Assembly: GCA_041481485.1 (NCBI GenBank)
Contig: JBGPBY010000505.1
Location: 1-5,333, forward strand
DNA length: 5,333 nucleotides
Direction of reading: 5' to 3'
Source: JBGPBY01 sp041481485
GTDB taxonomy: Bacteria; Acidobacteriota; Terriglobia; 20CM-2-55-15
Under the pieces are notes generated by a model. It was not told where the DNA came from. It saw nothing but the letters and a program-made list of their open reading frames with translations, and made no database searches. Positions 1-3,588 of this stretch are shown here, piece after piece. How positions within the stretch are numbered: the first letter of the stretch is position 1; the number at the start of each line of letters is the position of its first letter. A program made the translations under genes and the position numbers.

Positions 1-990
1 GTCCGTGGCTACGAGTACTACGACTTCATCCACTCCATTGTGAACACCAAATTCGTCAATTATCAGGACAACGCCACTCGCAAGTCCGGAGCGATCTCGT
101 ACCTGCTGTACACCAGCTTTGGGATCAGCTCCAACAACTCCGTCGAAAAAGTGACATTCGAAAACGCCAAGCCGGTGTATTTCCCACCGCAGGAGCGCCG
201 ATGGTCCTTCTCCGGTGAATTCGGAAGTTTTGCCGGCTGGAATGGCGTGGTGTTCAAGGATGTCGACGGCTCGCTAGGCAGTGGCCCCAATTCCTATATT
301 GTCCTCGACACTGGGATCGCGGCTGCGTCCGATGACAAAGACTGCAGAATCGAGCCGACCTGGGGCGCTGCCGTGTGTAAGGGTGATTTGGGTCGCGTCA
401 CGATAACCGCCGGCGGCGCCGGCGGCGGTCGTGGTGGCGCTCCTGCCGGCCCCGGCGGAGCTGGCGGCGGTGCCCCCGCTGCAGGTCGTGGCGCAGCTCT
501 CGCTCCCGCTCCTGGCGCAGCCGCAGCTCCTGGCGCTGCTGGCCAAGGACGTGGTGGTCCGGGCGCAGCTCCTGCTCCTGGTGCAGCTGCAGCTCCTGGC
601 GCAGGCGCCCCGAGAGGCGGCGGTGGCGCAAGAGGCGGTGGAGCCGCTAACCCAATCGTTCTCAGCCGCAATGGCAGGAGTTTTACCCCCACCGGGGCCA
701 CCAATGTACACGCCGGCACCGAGATCAAGGCGCAAACCGATGCGGCGTCCGTGTCTATTAACCTGAGCGAGCTGGACAGCGGCTCATGGGTGATTTTCGA
801 ATTACCGGGATTCACCACCGCAGCGACGGGCACAGCACAAAACAGCCTCGATGCACTGCGCAGCGCAACCAGCACCTCGTACTACAAAGGCGAAAACGCA
901 CTTTGGGTCAAGATTGTCTCGACCGGCGGCCCCGCAGGTCGTGGCGGTCGTGGCGGTGGCGGCGGGGGCACTGTCCAAGTCAGCAAGTAA
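1..990 (+). CDS. C-terminal part of a secreted CEMIP/G8-family-like protein (5' end outside window)
   Basis: The reading frame is open from base 1, so the gene starts upstream; the GTG at 40 is only an internal valine codon. The 329 visible codons fall into four parts. The first, about residues 1-136, contains YEYYDF, FVNYQDN, VTFENA and VVFKDVDGSLGSGPNSYIV, then a cysteine-bearing stretch (CRIEPTWGAAVC). This resembles the region near the C-terminus of CEMIP/TMEM2-type proteins, where an 'FxDxDGS..G..SYVV' segment is followed by 'C...W...C'. Next is an 80-residue Gly/Ala/Pro/Arg-rich linker (about 137-216). A C-terminal beta-rich module follows, ending in LDALRSATSTSYYKGENALWVKIV, here given in pieces: LDALRSATSTSYY then ALWVKIV, also a family hallmark. 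A second glycine/arginine-rich loop precedes the last strand, TVQVSK. The protein is probably extracellular or cell-surface and may bind or cleave polysaccharide, as animal relatives act on hyaluronan; its substrate is unknown. A strong terminator follows 20 bases after the stop. Family assignment is from remembered motifs, not alignment. Confidence 0.72.
   Translation, partial: VRGYEYYDFIHSIVNTKFVNYQDNATRKSGAISYLLYTSFGISSNNSVEKVTFENAKPVYFPPQERRWSFSGEFGSFAGWNGVVFKDVDGSLGSGPNSYIVLDTGIAAASDDKDCRIEPTWGAAVCKGDLGRVTITAGGAGGGRGGAPAGPGGAGGGAPAAGRGAALAPAPGAAAAPGAAGQGRGGPGAAPAPGAAAAPGAGAPRGGGGARGGGAANPIVLSRNGRSFTPTGATNVHAGTEIKAQTDAASVSINLSELDSGSWVIFELPGFTTAATGTAQNSLDALRSATSTSYYKGENALWVKIVSTGGPAGRGGRGGGGGGTVQVSK
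409..648 (+). repeat. Gly/Ala/Pro-rich low-complexity coding tract with a 35-bp imperfect direct repeat
   Basis: Eighty codons consist almost only of Gly, Ala, Pro and Arg. Inside, bases 502-536 and 568-602 are two copies of a 35-bp unit 66 bp apart, in frame, both encoding APAPGAAAAPGA. The copies differ at three bases, all C/T at third codon positions and all synonymous. The tract sits between two apparently folded beta-rich parts of the protein, so it is probably a flexible extracellular linker. It also creates long open frames on the opposite strand that are not genes. Confidence 0.85.
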
Positions 991-1010
991 GCTGAACCCA
1001 ACCGTATAAG

Positions 1011-1044
1011 AAAAGCCCCCGGCGCAGGCCGGGGGCTTTTTTTT
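1011..1044 (+). terminator. Strong rho-independent terminator, possibly bidirectional
   Basis: Arms 1011-1023 and 1028-1040 are perfectly complementary over 13 bp around a 4-nt loop (gcag), and eight T's run from 1037 to 1044. It lies 20 bases after the stop of the upstream plus-strand gene. On the minus strand the same hairpin is followed by TTTTCTT, so it could also stop transcripts from the converging beta-barrel gene, whose stop is about 160 bases away. Confidence 0.93.
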
Positions 1045-1145
1045 AAACCCGATCGCTTTCAGGATACTGGAACGTCGTTCGGCGATAAGCTGCGCGTTTT
1101 GGTCGCTGGCGTTACGCAGAAAAGTATCTCGCCCCCTCCAGCATA

Positions 1146-1170
1146 AGAGGTTCGATTCCTCCACGGCTCA
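1146..1170 (+). other. tRNA 3'-end remnant (T-arm plus 3' acceptor strand), possible attachment-site scar
   Basis: The stretch reads as a T-stem (agagg/cctcc, four of five pairs), a canonical 7-nt loop ttcgatt, a 7-nt acceptor strand acggctc and discriminator a. That order and spacing match the last 25 bases of a bacterial tRNA gene. The acceptor strand would pair with gagccgt, as in some tRNA-Lys-like genes. No matching 5' acceptor strand, D-arm or anticodon arm is present upstream, and no CCA is encoded. It cannot be a functional tRNA. It may be a copy of a tRNA 3' end left by an integrated element, or chance. Confidence 0.42.
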
Positions 1171-1204
1171 TTCATTCCAAGGCAAACTCAAGCCTCGACA
1201 AGAA

Positions 1205-1726
1205 TTACTTTCTCAAAAACTGGAAAACAATTCCGGATCCAAATCGAAAGTTGTTTTTGATGAGCCCAGGTGGAGGCGCGTCAGCGATGTAGTATCCACT
1301 CTTGGTATTCGTGAGAACCCAGTCCATCTGAATCAAGCGAATCTGGAAACGCCTGCTTGATTCGAGGTTGATTCCGCCACCATATGCCATCGCAAATTGG
1401 CCGGAGTCAAACGCACTGATTTCCGCGCCATATAAAGCCTCACCGAAGAACGACCAACGTGATTTGCGAAGACTGACACGTGGGCCAAACAAACACTGAT
1501 AGGTCCATACAACATCATAAGGGTCGCGCTGCCCTCCAAAGTCCGCAACGATTCCCATTCTGTGCTTAACATGCAATTCCGCGTTAGCCATCCAGCCATA
1601 AGAAGCCTCCGATGGCGATTGAAAGATCGAGACTCCTCCGAAAACGTTGGCTTTGGAAACGTCTTCTGCAAACAGATTGCGGTTCAGACATGACAAGATA
1701 AAAATCGTCCAGATAAAACGTTTCAT
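1205..1726 (-). CDS. Small outer-membrane beta-barrel protein
   Basis: The 173-residue product begins MKRFIWTIFILSC, a short basic start followed by a hydrophobic segment, with likely signal cleavage after NLFA (about residue 20). The mature part has alternating aromatic and hydrophobic strands typical of OmpA-like small barrels. These include VFGGVSIFQ near the start, GIVADFGGQ (58-66), CLFGPRVSL (78-86), FFGEALYGAEIS (93-104), FAMAYGGGINLESSRRFQIRL (111-131, strand-turn-strand) and a final strand FRFGSGIVFQF (160-170). Similar proteins with 'FGG.S', 'VADF.G', 'LFGPR' and 'A.GGG.D...SR...IR' motifs are common in Acidobacteriota. ATG at 1726 is preferred over the in-frame TTG at 1735, because GGGGG (1736-1740) lies 9 bases upstream of the ATG. 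By hand count GC is about 48% over 1201-1740, lower than about 58-60% in sampled rows of the 3' G8 gene. The precise role is unknown; it may be a structural or porin-like protein. Confidence 0.82.
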   Translation of the reverse strand: MKRFIWTIFILSCLNRNLFAEDVSKANVFGGVSIFQSPSEASYGWMANAELHVKHRMGIVADFGGQRDPYDVVWTYQCLFGPRVSLRKSRWSFFGEALYGAEISAFDSGQFAMAYGGGINLESSRRFQIRLIQMDWVLTNTKSGYYIADAPPPGLIKNNFRFGSGIVFQFLRK

Positions 1727-1797
1727 TCCCAACAACCCCCGAAATTGGTGCGGCTGATTCGCGGCCCGCAGCTTGAAATCGATGTCGGTCGGGTATT

Positions 1798-1956
1798 CTA
1801 CTGAACGGCCACGGTTTCACGAAAGAGAGCAGAAATCACCGGGGCCGTTTCAAAATCTTTGAAGGACCGCGCATTGAACGTGAAGACGTATGGTACGGAA
1901 ACTCGACCGTGTTGAAGGCAAGGGGAAAATCGGAGCTTTTCGTCCGATGGTAGGAT
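1798..1956 (-). pseudogene. Possible C-terminal remnant of an unidentified gene
   Basis: On the minus strand an open stretch of 52 codons runs from an in-frame stop (TGA at 1957-1959) to TAG at 1798-1800, with no plausible start codon or ribosome binding site. The C-terminal part has a protein-like composition (VPYVFTFNARSFKDFETAP, then VISALFRETVAVQ). The 'FTFNARSF' segment faintly recalls the end of PIN-domain toxins, where 'TfN.rdF' is common, but this is a guess. It ends 72 bases before the beta-barrel start on the same strand, so it may be the tail of a former upstream gene cut off by rearrangement. The neighbouring transposase fragment fits that view. It could equally be chance. Confidence 0.25.
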
Positions 1957-2013
1957 TCAAAAATGTCCGCGATTCTCGCGCCATTCTCGCTTGTCATTGC
2001 CTGCATCACAGGC

Positions 2014-2160
2014 TGGCTTCCGGTGCCGGAACGGAGAAGTAAAACGACTTGGAAAGAATTCCTTAATCGCCATTGGGATCAGATCGTGGCAGCCGACTTC
2101 TTTTCCATCGAGGTCTGGACCAAGGCAGGACTTCAACGTTTCATGATTCTTTTCATCTGG
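2014..2160 (+). mobile_element. Fragment of an rve/DDE-type transposase (integrase core start)
   Basis: In a short plus-strand frame open from ATG 1963 to TAA 2187, the segment from about 2014 encodes LPVPERRSKTTWKEFLNRHW, then IVAADFFSIEVWTKAGLQRF, then MILF. This matches, from memory, the start of the retroviral-integrase-like core of transposases found in many soil bacteria, typically 'PERs.kTTWkeFL..HW...AADFFt.EVWT..GL.r..vLF'. The aspartate of AADFF (2095-2097) would be the first catalytic D of the DDE triad. Normally the domain continues with another 100 or more residues carrying the second D and the E. Here similarity ends after MILF and a stop follows soon. Sequence before 2014 does not look like the usual N-terminal DNA-binding part. 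No terminal inverted repeats were seen. It is a dead remnant. Confidence 0.7.
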
Positions 2161-2190
2161 TTCATCGCCGGCGATTACGCGGATTAAGAA

Positions 2191-2219
2191 AACAAAAGCC
2201 GCCCGATTTGAAATCGGCG
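2191..2219 (-). terminator. Weak candidate terminator downstream of the cytochrome gene
   Basis: Read on the minus strand, a 7-bp hairpin (ccgattt, 1-nt loop, aaatcgg; bases 2203-2217) is followed after five bases by TTTTGTTTT. The stem is short and the gap to the T-run is longer than usual. It lies about 100 bases after the cytochrome stop codon. Other small hairpins occur at 2226-2240 and 2294-2306 without T-runs. Confidence 0.3.
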
Positions 2220-2319
2220 CAAGTGGTAACAACTCGTTACTTTCATGACCTGGGAATTCGCACCACCGTCCCCGTATATCTCACCCCGTCCACGGAGCGA
2301 AGCTCCACCGCTAATGCCG

Positions 2320-3003
2320 TTATCGCTTACTGCTGCCAGGCGTCGGACCGAAGTACATCACCAGGTAGTCCGTAATTTTCTTGAAATCGTCGTCGCTGCC
2401 TCGCGCCCCGTTCTCCCGCATGCGGTCTACCAATGTACCCCAAATCTCACGACTGTGGTTTTCGCCCACAACGACGTCGGCAGCGTGACAGGCACCGCAG
2501 GTGTTCAAGTAGATTTGCCTGTTGGGATCCGGCGGCAGTTTAGGAAAAACCAGGCGGTGTTTGACGCCTTCCAGATTCACATCCTTCAGCGCGAGAAGCG
2601 CGGTAAGGGCGGCGAAGTCCGGGAACTTTCCTTTAGCGCGGGCGGCGACCACGGCCTTAGCCTGATCCTCGGTCAGCCCGAGCGTCTGGATCTCCTCGGC
2701 GTCGGCGGTGTTCACGTTGACCGGCGTTCCGAAATACTTCACCAGGTAGTTGACGATCTGGTTCAGTTCTTCCTCCGAAGCCGACGTGCCCATCTGGGCC
2801 ATGACTCGTACGGTGTAGCCCCAGCCATCGTGATCGCGCTGCTCGCCGATTACCTTGTCCGCGCCGTGGCAGGAGCCGCAAACATTCTCATAGAGTTCCC
2901 TGTGTTTATCCTCAGGCAGCGTCTTGGGCGCTTCCTGCGCCAGCACCGTCGGCAAAACCAACGCCAGCATTCCGGTACAGATCGCAAGGGTCTTGATCAA
3001 CAT
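2320..3003 (-). CDS. Exported diheme c-type cytochrome with a central helix-hairpin-helix domain
   Basis: The 227-residue product starts with a signal peptide, MLIKTLAICTGMLALVLPTV, likely cleaved after VLA (residue 22). Heme domain 1 carries CGSCHG (42-47), with M68 or M71 as possible axial ligand. A middle segment (about 95-145) begins VNVNTADAEEIQTLGLTEDQ and continues AKAVVAARAKGKFPDFAAL, the pattern of the ComEA/T2SK-type helix-hairpin-helix. Heme domain 2 carries CGACHA (169-174) and M195. Both heme domains have the form 'CxxCH.ad.v.GE....W...v..M...G....e.e...I..YLv.yFG', resembling the cytochrome part of quinohemoprotein amine dehydrogenase alpha subunits and related acidobacterial cytochromes. 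It should act in the periplasm as an electron carrier; the partner is not known. GGAG (3015-3018) lies 11 bases before the ATG. The remnant of a PQQ-dehydrogenase-type gene lies upstream on the same strand, so it may once have passed electrons from that enzyme. Confidence 0.9.
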   Translation of the reverse strand: MLIKTLAICTGMLALVLPTVLAQEAPKTLPEDKHRELYENVCGSCHGADKVIGEQRDHDGWGYTVRVMAQMGTSASEEELNQIVNYLVKYFGTPVNVNTADAEEIQTLGLTEDQAKAVVAARAKGKFPDFAALTALLALKDVNLEGVKHRLVFPKLPPDPNRQIYLNTCGACHAADVVVGENHSREIWGTLVDRMRENGARGSDDDFKKITDYLVMYFGPTPGSSKR

Positions 3004-3011
3004 CGGCTACT

Positions 3012-3116
3012 TCACTCCAGCAGGATTCTTGCAAATTCAATGCGAGTCTTCAACAGTTCGAGCTTCGCATCCTTCAACTCCGGAATTGCGGTCAACGCCG
3101 CGAATAGGAGTTTCAA
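3012..3116 (-). CDS. Possible 34-codon mini-ORF or gene remnant in the cytochrome leader
   Basis: On the minus strand, a frame that could start at TTG (3114-3116) encodes MKLLFAALTAIPELKDAKLE then LLKTRIEFARILLE and stops at TGA 3012-3014. The stop directly follows the GGAG that serves the cytochrome gene, 8 bases before its ATG. The composition looks like a real amphipathic helical peptide with mostly G/C third positions. However, there is no ATG and no ribosome binding site before the TTG, and the frame stays open further upstream, through about 12 more codons, to a TGA. It may be a coupled leader peptide, the tail of a decayed upstream gene, or chance. Confidence 0.22.
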   Translation of the reverse strand: MKLLFAALTAIPELKDAKLELLKTRIEFARILLE

Positions 3117-3129
3117 TCGATCAGCGGAA

Positions 3130-3135
3130 ATTATA
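3130..3135 (-). promoter_or_regulatory. Candidate -10 box (TATAAT) for the cytochrome gene
   Basis: The minus strand carries a perfect TATAAT consensus about 125 bases before the cytochrome ATG. No good -35 box is present at 16-18 bases further upstream and there is no extended TG motif, so it may be weak, use an activator, or be chance. Confidence 0.33.
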
Positions 3136-3218
3136 CCGGGTTCGAGGGACGTTCACTTGAATTCCGTGTGATGGGCCGAATTGAATCGCTACCGCTATTC
3201 TTCAGGCAGGTTTGAACT

Positions 3219-3473
3219 TTAGCGCCTCCCCGCGACCTGAAGACGATCTGACGCTGCTGCTGATGCGATTTCGATAATCGTGCCGGTTTCGTAACTCAAG
3301 TCCGTGCTTGCTCGATCACGAAAAAAGCGAATCTTGTCGACTTCTTCCCGGCTGAGGTACTTTGACCAGCCGATCATCCCGCGCGTTTCCAGTGAGCCAT
3401 TGCTAACAATGCTCTGCCAGATATCGGACTGCGCCAGAGAAGCGGAGCGCTTCAAATCGGGAGCCACCCCGTC
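3219..3473 (-). pseudogene. C-terminal remnant of a PQQ-dependent dehydrogenase-type cytochrome c domain
   Basis: The minus-strand frame ends at TAA 3219-3221 and is open to about 3554. From about 3470 downward it encodes GVAPDLKRSASLAQSDIWQS, then IVSNGSLETRGMIGWSKYLS, then REEVDKIRFFRDRA. This matches the last part of the cytochrome c domain fused to methanol/ethanol-type PQQ dehydrogenases ('G.lPDLr.S......w..iV.dG.l..rGM..f...L..eev..IraYv..rA'). The methionine of RGM (3375-3377) would be the heme iron ligand. The CxxCH motif that should lie just before is absent; only CLCRSRDG is found, and the remainder towards 3554 is not family-like. The whole catalytic propeller is missing. It is therefore a truncated, non-functional remnant, although its C-terminal end appears natural. 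Confidence 0.68.
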
Positions 3474-3575
3474 TCTGGATCGACAAAGACACGTTCCAGT
3501 TTTCGGCGGTTGCATGATATACGACTGGTCGCCCCATTCGTTGTTTGCAAACACGGGGATCTCTTACTCGATCAT

Positions 3576-3580
3576 GGAGA
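3576..3580 (+). promoter_or_regulatory. Ribosome binding site that decides the start of the G8 gene
   Basis: GGAGA lies 8 bases before ATG 3589. It overlaps the alternative in-frame ATG 3574, which has only a distant GGGG (3555-3558). This, and the signal peptide beginning right at 3589, favour the downstream start. Confidence 0.75.
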
Positions 3581-3588
3581 TTAACAGC

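Noticed and set aside
274..875. Long minus-strand open frames opposite the first gene
   Set aside because: They arise from the Gly/Ala/Pro-rich, GC-biased tract and consist of low-complexity Ser/Cys/Arg or Ala/Pro. The plus strand carries recognisable CEMIP-type motifs and ends at a terminator.
802..1164. Minus-strand 120-codon frame
   Set aside because: It runs straight through the perfect terminator hairpin, whose translation gives the typical artefact KKKPPACAGGF, and it overlaps the end of the first gene.
1045..1204. A complete tRNA gene around the T-arm-like sequence
   Set aside because: No D-arm, anticodon arm or 5' acceptor strand complementary to acggctc could be found upstream.
1795..1823. 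TAGAAT as a -10 box for the beta-barrel gene (minus strand)
   Set aside because: The matching -35 position reads TTCGTG, a poor fit, and the box overlaps the stop of the upstream open stretch. The evidence is too weak to call.
1999..2013. Small hairpin gcctg/caggc
   Set aside because: Five pairs with no T-run and no link to a gene end; expected by chance.
2294..2306. Hairpin ggagc/gctcc downstream of the cytochrome stop
   Set aside because: Only 5 bp, no T-run on either strand and no second copy in the window, so neither a terminator nor a repeat family can be supported.
2245..3171. Plus-strand 308-codon frame
   Set aside because: It is antisense to the cytochrome gene, which has two CxxCH motifs, a signal peptide and a ribosome binding site. 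The plus-strand translation shows no domain-like sequence.
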